64,000 nucleotides of DNA from G047528285 sp047528285 (lineage in GTDB: Bacteria; Pseudomonadota; Gammaproteobacteria; Enterobacterales; Enterobacteriaceae), in contig CP180022.1 of the NCBI GenBank assembly GCA_047528285.1, positions 186,001 to 250,000 on the forward strand. The letters run 5' to 3'. Position numbers and translations under genes: made by a program. Within the stretch, counting starts at the first letter, position 1. Every line of letters begins with the position of its first letter. A model generated the notes under the pieces. That model made no database searches. It saw only the letters and a list, made by a program, of their open reading frames with translations, and was not told where the DNA came from. Below, in pieces: positions 20,022-29,335 of this stretch.

Positions 20022-22091
20022 ATGACTAATCCGTTACTAACCTCATTTACATTGCCTCCATTTTCTGATATTCGTGCTAAGCATGTCGTTCCGGCAGTAA
20101 AAGCTGCTATTGATCATTGTCATCATACAGTAGAGGAGGTCTTGGTGCAGCCAGGCCCGTACACCTGGGATAACCTCTGCCTGCCCCTAGCTGATGCGGA
20201 TAATCATTTAAGTCAAATTTGGTCACCTGTCAGTCATTTAAACGCAGTGAAAAATAGCCATGAGTTGCGTATAGCTTATGAAGAAAGCCTAGCGATACTT
20301 TGTGAATATAGCACATGGGCAGGACAACATAAGGGCTTATACCAAGCTTATCGTAGGCTACGCAACGGTAAAAATTATTTACAGTTAAATATATCGCAAA
20401 AAAAATCGGTGGATAATACGCTGCGTGATTTTGAGTTATCCGGTATCGGACTCCCGATAGAAAAACAGAAACGCTACGGGAAGATTGTTTCCCGATTATC
20501 GGAGATAAGTTCGATCTACAGCAATAATGTGCTGGATGCAACCATGAGCTGGAAGAAGTTGATTACTGATGAACAAGTGTTGATTGGCATGCCGGAAAGC
20601 GCACTTGAAGCAGCCAAAGCCCAGGCGAAGGCCTGCGAGCAGGAAGGATGGTTGCTAACGCTCGATATACCAAGATATCTTCCCGTGCTTACCTATTGTG
20701 ATAATGCCGCTTTACGTGAGGAGCTCTATCGCGCCTATAACACTCGCGCATCCGATCAGGGACCAAATTCCGGAGAATGGGACAACGGACCTATCATGAA
20801 TGAAATTCTGGCGCTGCGACATGAGCTTGCACAGCTTCTTGGATTCAACAACTATGTCGAAAAATCACTAGCCACAAAAATGGCAAAAAACCCAATACAA
20901 GTACTTAATTTTCTTAGTAATCTTTCAAAATGTGCGCATAATCAAGGTAAACAGGAATTAGCGCAATTGCAGGCCTTTGCGCAACGTCATTTTGGCCGAA
21001 GTACACTGGAGGCATGGGATATTGCCTATTATAGCGAAAAACAAAAACAACATATGTACTCTACTAATGACGAACAACTCCGCCCTTATTTCCCAGAGCC
21101 CCGGGTTATCAAGGGTCTCTTTGAGATTATAAATTGTATTTACGGCATTACGGCTAAAGAACGTACCGATGTGGAAACTTGGAATCAAGATGTTCGTTTC
21201 TTCGATCTGTTTGATAAAGACGGTGAACTCCGTGGCAGTTTTTATCTAGACTTGTACACCCGTGAAAATAAACGCGGAGGAGCCTGGATGGATGATTGTG
21301 TAGGTATGATGCGCAAACTCAATGGCGAACTGCAAAACCCAGTGGCTTATCTTACCTGTAACTTCAACCGTCCGACAACTGGAAAACCGGCGTTGTTTAA
21401 CCATAACGAGGTTATAACACTCTTCCATGAATTCGGTCATGGGCTACACCATATGCTTACTCGTATTGATACCCCCGGAGTTGCCGGTATCAGTGGCGTA
21501 CCTTGGGATGCAGTGGAATTACCTAGCCAGCTTATGGAAAATTATTGCTGGCAACCTGAAGCGCTGGCATTTATTTCTGGCCATTATGAAACAGGAGTAT
21601 CCTTGCCTGATGAACTATTTAACCATTTGCTCCAAACTAGAAATTATCAGTCGGGTTTATTTATTCTACGGCAGTTAGAGTTATGCCTGTTTGATTTCCA
21701 CATACATTACCAATATAAACCTGAACAAGGCGCCCGCGTGCTAGAAACTCTGGCAGAAGTAAAAAAACAGGTATCAGTTATGCCAACCGTGACATGGGGA
21801 CGTTTTCCTAATACCTTTAACCATGTTTTTGCGGGCGCCTATGCAGCAGGATATTACAGCTATCTATGGGCGGATGTTTTAGCAGCGGATGCTTGGTCGC
21901 GTTTTGAGGAAGAAGGAATATTTAACCGAGAAACCGGTGAATCATTCCTTAATACAATATTATCACGCGGCGGTTCAGAGGAGCCAATAGTGCTTTTTAC
22001 CCGTTTCCGGGGCCGTGCGCCGAAGCTGAGTGCCATGCTGCGCCATTATGGATTTTCATTGGAAACAGGGGCAGTAGAGCACAGTTTTTAA
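20022..22091 (+). CDS. prlC: oligopeptidase A (M3 family zinc metallopeptidase)
   Basis: Cytosolic M3 (thimet-type) oligopeptidase that degrades short peptides, including cleaved signal peptides. The product is 689 residues against 680 in E. coli PrlC. The zinc-binding active site is intact as FHEFGHGLHH, with HEFGH at residues 469-473. The third zinc ligand region lies about 25 residues on, in the segment around VELPSQLMENYCW. The C-terminal part has AGAYAAGYYSYLWADVLAAD and ILSRGGSEEP, both typical of the family. It begins MTNPLLTSFTLPPFSDI after AAGGA about 8-12 bases upstream. It probably once led a prlC-rsmJ operon, since a trace of rsmJ follows. Confidence 0.96.
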   Translation: MTNPLLTSFTLPPFSDIRAKHVVPAVKAAIDHCHHTVEEVLVQPGPYTWDNLCLPLADADNHLSQIWSPVSHLNAVKNSHELRIAYEESLAILCEYSTWAGQHKGLYQAYRRLRNGKNYLQLNISQKKSVDNTLRDFELSGIGLPIEKQKRYGKIVSRLSEISSIYSNNVLDATMSWKKLITDEQVLIGMPESALEAAKAQAKACEQEGWLLTLDIPRYLPVLTYCDNAALREELYRAYNTRASDQGPNSGEWDNGPIMNEILALRHELAQLLGFNNYVEKSLATKMAKNPIQVLNFLSNLSKCAHNQGKQELAQLQAFAQRHFGRSTLEAWDIAYYSEKQKQHMYSTNDEQLRPYFPEPRVIKGLFEIINCIYGITAKERTDVETWNQDVRFFDLFDKDGELRGSFYLDLYTRENKRGGAWMDDCVGMMRKLNGELQNPVAYLTCNFNRPTTGKPALFNHNEVITLFHEFGHGLHHMLTRIDTPGVAGISGVPWDAVELPSQLMENYCWQPEALAFISGHYETGVSLPDELFNHLLQTRNYQSGLFILRQLELCLFDFHIHYQYKPEQGARVLETLAEVKKQVSVMPTVTWGRFPNTFNHVFAGAYAAGYYSYLWADVLAADAWSRFEEEGIFNRETGESFLNTILSRGGSEEPIVLFTRFRGRAPKLSAMLRHYGFSLETGAVEHSF

Positions 22092-22164
22092 GTGACATAT
22101 GAGCCTATTTTCTTTATCCATCAATCCCTTTATCTTTTATAGATGCTGAAAACGGGCACAAGTA

Positions 22165-22325
22165 TCCCTTAGGATTGTGATACAAGAAACTCTTAAACCG
22201 TCATGGCTCTTCTGGTTACACCTAAAATCGCTTAAAGTTTAAGAAAAAAAACAAAAAAGCAGCACATAAAAGGCTAATCTGGGCAGATGGCTTACTTATG
22301 TGCTAATTTTATATTTCTAGAGCGC
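22165..22325 (+). pseudogene. rsmJ: possible rsmJ (16S rRNA methyltransferase) remnant
   Basis: Just after prlC the plus strand reads MALLVTPKIA, a stop, then SLRKKTKKQ. This fits RsmJ MALVLTPEHLELRKRDEPK in register. About a dozen residues later SGQMAYL fits GGAMAHR after a short deletion. Several stops interrupt the frame. RsmJ methylates G1516 of 16S rRNA, and in enterics rsmJ directly follows prlC on the same strand, so position supports the reading. The matching stretch is short, hence moderate confidence. Confidence 0.5.
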
Positions 22326-23074
22326 CATAATTTAATAGTCTAAGTTATCAGGCAGCCTATTCATTAAGCGACAAACTTGTTTTCTTGCCAATTTATTTTA
22401 CTTGTTTCCTGTTCCCCTTAAAAATAGATTTACAGTACAATTAATTGCGGATTCTTTAAATATATATAGCTTTTTTTCATGCAGAAGAATATTTAACTTA
22501 TACATTATTATACATATAATATCTTTAGTATCCTTCACTATGCTTTTACAAGCATCGAACCACTTGTTATGTCAAAAATAATGTCTGTTTCCATTAAATA
22601 TTACATAAATATAATTAAATGATTTATTAGCTAGCATTCCTCTGCAAAAATTTAAAATCTGCTTCAAATTCGCAATTTTAACTTCGCTAATTTAGTTAAT
22701 TTTGTTTTATTTTTATATTTATGCAATGGCGCATTAAAATAGTCATGGTTAACATGGTAGAAATATGAATATATTAATATCATTACATATAATATGAAAA
22801 TTATACGCTGACAGTAAAAGAAAATCACGTTTAAAAAAATACATTGCTTAAATCGTGACACGAACAGAGTTCATAACAAAATTAAATTCGTGCTACTTTT
22901 ATGCTCAATAAGTAATCAAAAAATAATTATTTAACCCCAGCTCTAAATAACAGTTTCAGAGCATATTACCGATTGTCTTACACCAAAAAATTGCAACTTT
23001 AAAAAGATTTTCAGTTAAGCATAATCTTAGTTTGTAGAAATTCCTTACTAAAAAAGTATAAATTTTTATTAGTG

Positions 23075-23230
23075 CTATGATTGCTCATATAAAAATCTTC
23101 CATCTGAATTTTCAATCAGAATCTTGGCGATCGCTTCAGTTTCCTTATCTAAAATACCAATAAAATCACTTTGGCAAAAATGCATCTGGAAAGTGATAAT
23201 GATTTAATACGAATTTCCTGTTTCTGGGAA
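23075..23230 (-). pseudogene. unassigned coding-like remnant
   Basis: The minus strand contains an open, protein-like run with SDFIGILDKETEAIAKI followed by IENSDGRFLYEQS and a TAG stop. The composition is clearly unlike the surrounding AT-rich DNA, and there is no start codon with a ribosome binding site. I do not recognise the family. It lies 1 kb downstream of rplS on the same strand. Confidence 0.35.
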
Positions 23231-23861
23231 AAGTGTAACTTAAATTGCTTAACACTCGCCGAATAACAAAAAAATTCCTGGGAAATTACCGATGCTTACT
23301 CTGAAAATGTTTTTCTACCACAAAAAAAATATGTCCGCACGCATATGCTCTACTAATGCTGGTTGTTCTTTAGTTTTTAATCCGTAATCTATTGAAGTAC
23401 ATTATTAATTATTTTACTTCCGATAGAAGTATCATTAATATTATTTCTTCTACAACAGGTACTTAAACTTGCGTGTTGGACTCATTTATTTTCTGATACT
23501 AGTTTGTAATATTACAGGATTTCTATTATTTCGAATGAGATAGGATGAAATAAGATAATAAGCACTTACTCTTCTTTGTGCTTAAACAACTAAAGAGATT
23601 CTTTATTATAAATAGCTGTATAATGAAATATTAGAAATCTGATTTATTCGTCTTGTGACTGAAAATTATAGGATATCTATATTGTAGAATCGTCCTAATC
23701 AATTAATGGGACGCTCCTCTTTTACCTCATATTGATATCTTATAATATATATCATAAGAAATATTGCCCTTATTTATTTTAAATATTAAGTGGTTATTTA
23801 AGTTAATTATATTAATTGTGTGTATTCTATATTTTTAAGTTTTTTATAATAGATATGTGAT

Positions 23862-23895
23862 GCGTTTTACATTCACTGTAACGAATGTAAAACGC
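23862..23895. repeat. perfect 13-bp inverted repeat hairpin
   Basis: GCGTTTTACATTC (23862-23874) and GAATGTAAAACGC (23883-23895) are exact reverse complements around an 8-base loop ACTGTAAC. No adjacent T-run is present on either strand. It is about 370 bases beyond the rplS stop on the rplS strand, far for a terminator, although processing or rho-assisted termination of the rpsP operon is possible. Confidence 0.75.
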
Positions 23896-24264
23896 AGGAC
23901 TATATGATAGATATAATCCGCTATTAAGCCCCGTAAGCACAGACATCTTTATAACAATGTTTCTAGCTATTTATCACAAAATAAATAGAGAGGCTCAAAG
24001 ATACTATAAATGTAAGACTACTATACTACTAGTAGTAGGCATTTAAACCTAAAGACCGTTCTAATTTATTTAAAATTATACTCAAGAAAAGTACATATAC
24101 ACACCAAAAAATCTTGCTGCTTATTTTATGCTTATAATCACATCTGTATCAACATTTTAGTTTATGGCGTAAGTTCAAGAAATACATAGAATATTACAGA
24201 AATTATTAACACTAATAAGCAGAACTGGAAATATTTTGAATATTGCGAAAAGCATATCTCTTTT

Positions 24265-24612
24265 TTAACTCAATCGTTCTTTAATGCGCGCAGCTTTTCC
24301 GGTACGTTCACGCAGGTAGTATAATTTAGCTTGACGAACAGTACCGCGACGCTTCACGCTAATACTGTCGATGACTGGAGAGTGTGTCTGGAATACCCGT
24401 TCAACCCCTTCTCCATTAGAGATTTTACGAACAGTAAATGCAGAATGAAGGCCACGGTTACGAATAGCAATAACAACGCCCTCAAAAGCCTGAAGGCGTT
24501 TTTTATTACCTTCAACAACCCATACTTTCACTTCTGCTGAATCGCCGGGACGAAAAATAGGCACGCATTTCTTCATCTGTTCTTCTTCAATTTGCTTGAT
24601 TATCTTACTCAT
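24265..24612 (-). CDS. rplS: 50S ribosomal protein L19
   Basis: Large-subunit ribosomal protein at the interface with the small subunit. The 115-residue product has the same length as E. coli L19 and begins MSKIIKQIEEEQMKK. It shows PIFRPGDSAEVKVWVVEG, RLQAFEGVVIAIRNRGL and the C-terminal KLYYLRERTGKAARIKE. A purine-rich GAGAAAAAG precedes the ATG. It is the last gene of the rpsP-rimM-trmD-rplS operon, 64 bases after trmD. Decayed DNA follows. Confidence 0.98.
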   Translation of the reverse strand: MSKIIKQIEEEQMKKCVPIFRPGDSAEVKVWVVEGNKKRLQAFEGVVIAIRNRGLHSAFTVRKISNGEGVERVFQTHSPVIDSISVKRRGTVRQAKLYYLRERTGKAARIKERLS

Positions 24613-24676
24613 AATTAGCTTTTTCTCTTCAGAGAGGATTAATGATTATAGTTGATTAGCCATCAAGGACCGATCT

Positions 24677-25432
24677 TCAATTATTTTTCTGCATCGCAAA
24701 ATGTTCTCCCTGAAATTCAGTCAGCAATATTACTTGCTCATTAGTCAAAGTTAGGCTTTTCAGAATTTCAGGCCTTTTAAGCCAAGTACGTCCTAAAGAT
24801 TGTTTTAGGCGCCAGCGACGAATATCAGCATGATTCCCACCCAGCAAAACCGGTGGGACCGCCATTCCGGCATACACTGCAGGACGAGTATAGTGCGGGC
24901 AATCCAACAGTCCTCTAGAAAAAGAGTCTTCTATCGCGGAAGACTTATGCCCTAGTATACCAGGAATAAATCTAGAAACAGAGTCAATCAACGCCATAGC
25001 TGCTAACTCGCCACCGCTAAGCACATAATCACCCATTGACCATTCTTCATCAATCTCGGTAGAGATTAAACGTTCATCAATACCTTCGTAACGGCCACAT
25101 ACCAAAATCATTTTCGAGTTACCAGCTAACTCACTCACACCTTCTTGATTAAGCTGACGACCTTGAGGAGAAAGATAAATCACCTTCACCCCTTCACCTG
25201 CCTTATTTTTTGCCTCGTGAATCGCATTCCGTAAAGGCTGTACCATCATCAACATTCCTGGACCACCTCCGTAAGGACGATCGTCCACAGAATTATGCCT
25301 GTCGTAAGTAAATTCACGCGGGCTCCAGAACTGCACATTTAGCAGTCCATTTTTTACTGCTCGACTAGTCACCCCATAATTGGTAATGGCACGGAACATC
25401 TCAGGAAAAAGGCTAATAATACCAACCCACAT
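24677..25432 (-). CDS. trmD: tRNA (guanine-N1)-methyltransferase TrmD
   Basis: SPOUT-class trefoil-knot enzyme that uses S-adenosylmethionine to make m1G37 next to the anticodon of tRNAs reading CNN codons, preventing frameshifting. The product is 251 residues against 255 in E. coli. It begins MWVGIISLFPEMFRAITNYG. YGGGPGMLM, the knot segment ILVCGRYEGIDERLI and EWSMGDYVLSGGELAAM are all present, as is the C-terminal HADIRRWRLKQSLGRTW. It lies 41 bases after rimM and before rplS in the rpsP operon. Confidence 0.98.
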   Translation of the reverse strand: MWVGIISLFPEMFRAITNYGVTSRAVKNGLLNVQFWSPREFTYDRHNSVDDRPYGGGPGMLMMVQPLRNAIHEAKNKAGEGVKVIYLSPQGRQLNQEGVSELAGNSKMILVCGRYEGIDERLISTEIDEEWSMGDYVLSGGELAAMALIDSVSRFIPGILGHKSSAIEDSFSRGLLDCPHYTRPAVYAGMAVPPVLLGGNHADIRRWRLKQSLGRTWLKRPEILKSLTLTNEQVILLTEFQGEHFAMQKNN

Positions 25433-25473
25433 CTAATAATTTCCGGTATCTTTTACCGCCTCGAATTCAAAAA

Positions 25474-26061
25474 TCAAAAAAAATCCCGCTCCCAATCAAC
25501 TTCAATGACCCGTGCTTTAAGATCAATGTTTCTAATTACCTGTTTGTCAAGAAACGGAATCAAACGCTCTTGAATATCAAAAGCATCTTTCATGCTGGCT
25601 TTTACAACCAAAACATCATTCGAACCAGTTTTTATTAAATTAATAACCTCTCCAATTTGATAACCATCAATAGTAATAACCTGACATCCCAGGAGATCTT
25701 TCCAGTAAAATTCGTCGCTGTCGAGATCTGGCAATTGCATCGTGTCTACGATGATTTTACAATTTGTTAGCAGCATCGCAGATTCTAAATCATGGATACC
25801 CTTGATCTTGATAATGAAATCTTTCTTATGGTGCTTCCAACTTTCCAGATTGATTACATGCCACTTATCTGTTTTTTTGATGGACCATGGCTGATAATCA
25901 AAAATATTTTCAGCCAATTCAGTAAAAGAAAATACTTTAAGCCAACCGCGAATACCATACGTTGAACCCATCTTACCTACTATCAGAGGCTTAACAAAAT
26001 TAGCTATACGGGGGTTTTTGCTTCTTCTATCACCGGTAGAATTATACTGATTTTTTAGCAT
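25474..26061 (-). CDS. rimM: ribosome maturation factor RimM
   Basis: Assembly factor that binds ribosomal protein S19 and helps mature the 30S head. The family core starts around residue 26 as IVGKMGSTYGIRGWLKVFSF, followed by SWKHHKKDFIIKIKGI, LLTNCKI, the PRC-barrel segment FYWKDLLGCQV and IEVDWERDFF at the end. It has 195 residues, about 13 more than E. coli RimM. The extra residues are N-terminal and basic (TGDRRSKNPR). The ATG at 26061 lies inside the last codons of rpsP, giving a 20-base overlap. I see no better downstream start, so an overlapping start, rather than the 18-base spacing of E. coli, is inferred. Confidence 0.95.
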   Translation of the reverse strand: MLKNQYNSTGDRRSKNPRIANFVKPLIVGKMGSTYGIRGWLKVFSFTELAENIFDYQPWSIKKTDKWHVINLESWKHHKKDFIIKIKGIHDLESAMLLTNCKIIVDTMQLPDLDSDEFYWKDLLGCQVITIDGYQIGEVINLIKTGSNDVLVVKASMKDAFDIQERLIPFLDKQVIRNIDLKARVIEVDWERDFF

Positions 26062-26290
26062 CTTTAATTAGAACAGAAACTCGTTCAGAAATCGTTGCGC
26101 CCTGACCAACCCAATGACCAATACGATCTAAATCCAAACGCAAACCTTCTTCTTGACCAGTTGCAATGGGATTGAAGAAACCAACTTTTTCAATAAAACG
26201 ACCATCGCGCGCGTTGCGGCTATCGGTCACAACTATTTGATAGAAAGGGCGTTTTTTAGCGCCGCCACGCGCCAAACGAATTGTTACCAT
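26042..26290 (-). CDS. rpsP: 30S ribosomal protein S16
   Basis: Small-subunit protein needed for 30S assembly. The 82-residue product equals E. coli S16 in length and starts MVTIRLARGGAKKRPFYQIV. It continues DSRNARDGRFIEKVGFFNP and LDRIGHWVGQGATIS. AGAGGA lies 5-10 bases before the ATG. It is the first gene of the rpsP-rimM-trmD-rplS operon and follows ffh on the same strand after a 94-base gap. Its last codons overlap the rimM start. Confidence 0.98.
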   Translation of the reverse strand: MVTIRLARGGAKKRPFYQIVVTDSRNARDGRFIEKVGFFNPIATGQEEGLRLDLDRIGHWVGQGATISERVSVLIKDAKKSV

Positions 26291-26384
26291 AACATCCTCT
26301 GTTAATTAATAAAACAATAGGAGCCTTCTCGAATAACAAAACCCTGTTGCCGTAACTCAGTTCTGTGTAAAAGTTAATCTGTAG

Positions 26385-27746
26385 TTAACGATCGAGGAAG
26401 CTGGGCAGCATCTTACTCCTCATATTCCGTATCATTTTTACCATGCCCACTCTTTTCATTTTCTTTATCATTCGATACATATTTGCGAACTGTTTTAAAA
26501 GGCGATTCACATCCTGGACTTGCATACCAGAACCAGCAGCAATACGGCGTTTACGCGAACCTTTGATGATATCCGGGTTTACTCGCTCTTTAGGAGTCAT
26601 AGAATTAATAATGGCCTCCATGTGCACAAGGACTTTATCGTCTATCTGTGACTTTACATCATCTGAAAGCTGAGTAATACCGGGCATCTTGCTCATCACT
26701 TTAGCCATGCCGCCCATATTACGCATCTGTTTGATCTGTTCTAGAAAGTCACTTAAATCAAAGTCTTCGCCTTTTTTCAGCTTAGAGGTTAGCTTATTTA
26801 CCTTAGCATGATCGACCTTACTTTCAATCTCCTCGATAAGGGATAAAACATCCCCCATCCCGAGTATCCGTCCTGCCAGTCGGTCGGGATAAAATGGTTC
26901 CAATGCAGAAGTATTCTCGCCGACACCCATGAATTTGATTGGTATTCCTGTAAGATGCCGAATAGAAAGCGCCGCACCGCCGCGCGCGTCACCGTCCACC
27001 TTTGTCAAGATAACTCCGGTTAACGGAAGTGCATGATTAAAAGCTTTTATTGTATTAGCAGCATCTTGGCCAGTCATGGCATCCGCTACAAACAGAGTTT
27101 CGATCGGGTTGATGGCGGTGTGTATAGAAATGATTTCATTCATCATCATATCATTTACGTGCAATCGACCTGCTGTATCCACCAATAATACATCATAAAA
27201 TTTAATCTTAGCTTGATTAAGCGCTTGAGTAACAATATCTAGGGGTTTTTGCGCAGCATCCGATGGAAAAAAATCTACGCCAATATTATTCGATAGAGTT
27301 TCTAACTGCTCAATAGCTGCCGGGCGATAAATATCAGCGGATACCATTAACACTTTTTTCTTCTGCTTTTCGAGCAAAAATTTTCCTATTTTTCCTACTG
27401 TTGTGGTTTTTCCAACCCCTTGCAGACCCGCCATTAGTATAACTGCGGGCGGCTGCACCGCTAGATTCAGAGAATTATTTTCGCGGCCCATGGCGTTAAC
27501 TAGTTCGGAATGCACGATCTTGATAACTTCCTGACCCGGCGTCAGGCTTTTATTAACTTCCTGCCTCAGCGCTCTCTCTTTAATTCGGCTAATAAAATCC
27601 AATACTACTGGAAGCGCTACATCCGCTTCCAGCAGCGCCCGGCGCACTTCACGCAGGGTATTTTTGATGGTATCTTCAGTCAGGCGACCCCTGCCGCTGA
27701 TACTTCGCAACGTGCGCGATAATCGATCGGATAAATTATCAAACAT
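26385..27746 (-). CDS. ffh: signal recognition particle protein Ffh
   Basis: GTPase subunit of the signal recognition particle; with 4.5S RNA and FtsY it delivers nascent inner-membrane proteins to the Sec translocon. It has 453 residues, as in E. coli. The N domain is followed by the G domain with GLQGVGKTTTVGK (G1), VDTAGRLH (G3), TKVDGDARGGA (G4) and GVGENTSALEPF. The methionine-rich M domain contains GMQVQDVNRLLKQF and the KKMKRVGMVKMIR run near the C-terminus. The 4.5S RNA gene was not found in the window. It precedes rpsP on the same strand, and ypjD remnants lie on the opposite strand upstream, as in enterics. Confidence 0.98.
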   Translation of the reverse strand: MFDNLSDRLSRTLRSISGRGRLTEDTIKNTLREVRRALLEADVALPVVLDFISRIKERALRQEVNKSLTPGQEVIKIVHSELVNAMGRENNSLNLAVQPPAVILMAGLQGVGKTTTVGKIGKFLLEKQKKKVLMVSADIYRPAAIEQLETLSNNIGVDFFPSDAAQKPLDIVTQALNQAKIKFYDVLLVDTAGRLHVNDMMMNEIISIHTAINPIETLFVADAMTGQDAANTIKAFNHALPLTGVILTKVDGDARGGAALSIRHLTGIPIKFMGVGENTSALEPFYPDRLAGRILGMGDVLSLIEEIESKVDHAKVNKLTSKLKKGEDFDLSDFLEQIKQMRNMGGMAKVMSKMPGITQLSDDVKSQIDDKVLVHMEAIINSMTPKERVNPDIIKGSRKRRIAAGSGMQVQDVNRLLKQFANMYRMIKKMKRVGMVKMIRNMRSKMLPSFLDR

Positions 27747-27974
27747 ACTTTTTACTCAATCTTCTCCATCTTCTGTCTGGCCGCTTACGGGAAAACTCAT
27801 TATAGGCATAGCATAACATATAACAATTGGAATTCTTGCAATACTTACAACAAATGTCGCAAGCATAAACGCCTCGTAGGCTATACTAATCGTTTTTTTA
27901 TTTAATTTAAATAATTACGCCAGTATATCTTGGATTTCCTTTTTATCATTATTGTCTATTTTTTAAAAAAGTCT

Positions 27975-28655
27975 TCCCATGATTTTACCGGGAATTCCGT
28001 ACCGCCACGCAGCACTTATCTACGGCTATCCACTGATATCAGAAAAGAGCACTGATGGGACATGGGTCACTTATCTGGCAACACATTTTCGGGATACAAG
28101 CAGGGCGTAATCAAAGCCTCTTCAACATTGGCGTATAAATCCGTCTTGTCATTTTTATGATGATGACGGTGACCAAATTTGCGCAATCCTAGTTGGTTTG
28201 TGCTACTTATCGTTTATATATTTTTAATATTTCAGGTGGAATTTTATGTTCCTTCCTGGAGAATTCATTATCTATCTAAAAACCAATCTGATCTAATTTT
28301 GCATCTTGGCCTTACGTTATTTTCTTATGCTGTATTGATTATCGCCACTTTGCTACACTTTCCAATTAACCTATCTTAATTTTATCTTGAAATTAAGTTG
28401 ATTGTTATTTTGATATACCATCACTAATGGGTATTGAGCGCAAAAATTTCCATATCATCTCAGGTTGATATTGTACTATTAACGTTGACACTTCCCATCG
28501 GTTTTTTATACATGCGGAATTTATTCGTTACAAAGAATTCAGCATGAATGCTTTAACTATTTTCATAGCATTATCAAAAAGCTCGGCGCGGCCGCCGGAT
28601 AGTATTTTTCAGCATGCTGAGCTCATTATTGCTAACTCTGCCCTACTTCTGATTG
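27975..28655 (+). pseudogene. ypjD: ypjD pseudogene (inner-membrane CcsA-like protein)
   Basis: Successive blocks of E. coli YpjD can be read in order across several frames. QAGRNQSLFNIG and VIFMMMTV match SGQNLSLLNVGS and MICTVMTIV. SWFVLLIVY and LILHLGLTLFSYAVLIIATL match the region ending HIGLSLFSYATLIIAAL. MGIERKNFHII matches MSIERKMFHIT. LTLTLPIGFLYMRNLF matches LTLTLCTGLFYMHNLF. RRGRRIVFFS and LLLTLPYF match RGRRVVWFN and VILTLAYF. Stops and frameshifts lie between blocks and no start is left. The longest open piece is 28179-28379. In E. coli ypjD is divergent from ffh, exactly as here. YpjD resembles cytochrome c assembly membrane proteins. Confidence 0.85.
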
Positions 28656-28669
28656 GATGCGGGAAAACA

Positions 28670-29335
28670 TGACTTTGATCATACAACTCTGATAAAGAAT
28701 CCGCTTGAAAAATATTTATCCGTATACTATTGATATTTTTATTATTATGTTGATTTTTTCCTCTTTGCGCTTCCAAAATTACCATGAGGCAACCAAAGTG
28801 CTATAGTATGACTATCATCAAGCACATTAGAGTAACAAAAATAGCGCCCTGCCACATAAAAAAGAAGAGCGGGAATATGTAAGAAGAATGCTGAATCTGA
28901 TTTTCAACGGCAATAACCTGATAAAAAATCTTACGTCTTCCATTGTCAAATGGATTTCCTGTCAAACCATAACGGAATGCACCTGTACAAAAATCTTATC
29001 ATCTCCATTGCAAATGGAGGCACATTAACGTTTATTATTCTACTCTTAACATTGCTGTTTTCATAAATCGTGGCAACGCTTTAGCTAGAACGTATTTCTT
29101 TTCCAAGCATTATATCTACTTTGTATCTCTGAAAAATATTGCCTGTTATATACCTACTTAACTCAAATAACTGAGTATCAATGAAACGCATAGAAATCAT
29201 CAATGCTATTCAATATGCATTGATTCTTTGAGAAAAATAGAACTGCGTAAAATTGTTACGGAATCCCTTATGATACTTTTCTCTATAAATCAAATATATT
29301 ACTTTTATGCTGTATTGAAGAAACGTTATCGTTAA
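28670..29335 (+). pseudogene. corB: corB (yfjD) pseudogene, CNNM/CorC-family membrane protein
   Basis: After the ypjD remnant the plus strand keeps blocks of CorB/YfjD. LNLIFNGNNLIKNLTSSIV matches ISLVLIGNNLVNILASALG. LYKNLIISIANGG with TFIILLLTLLFS matches LYGDAGVAIATGV with FVVLLFAEVLP. FPSIISTLYL fits YPSSFLLAPLQ, and IELRKIVTES fits EELRTIVHES. Stops interrupt the frame repeatedly and the CBS and C-terminal domains are unreadable. Gene order ffh / ypjD-corB is the enteric arrangement. The intact protein is a membrane component linked to magnesium/cobalt resistance or efflux. Confidence 0.78.

Larger units (their letters stand above)
22092..24264. other. decayed intergenic region between prlC and rplS
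   Basis: About 2.2 kb with no intact gene. It contains a trace of rsmJ right after prlC, an unassigned coding-like stretch on the minus strand near 23075-23230, and a perfect hairpin at 23862-23895, all listed separately. The remainder is AT-rich and stop-dense. No RNA gene was recognised. Confidence 0.6.
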
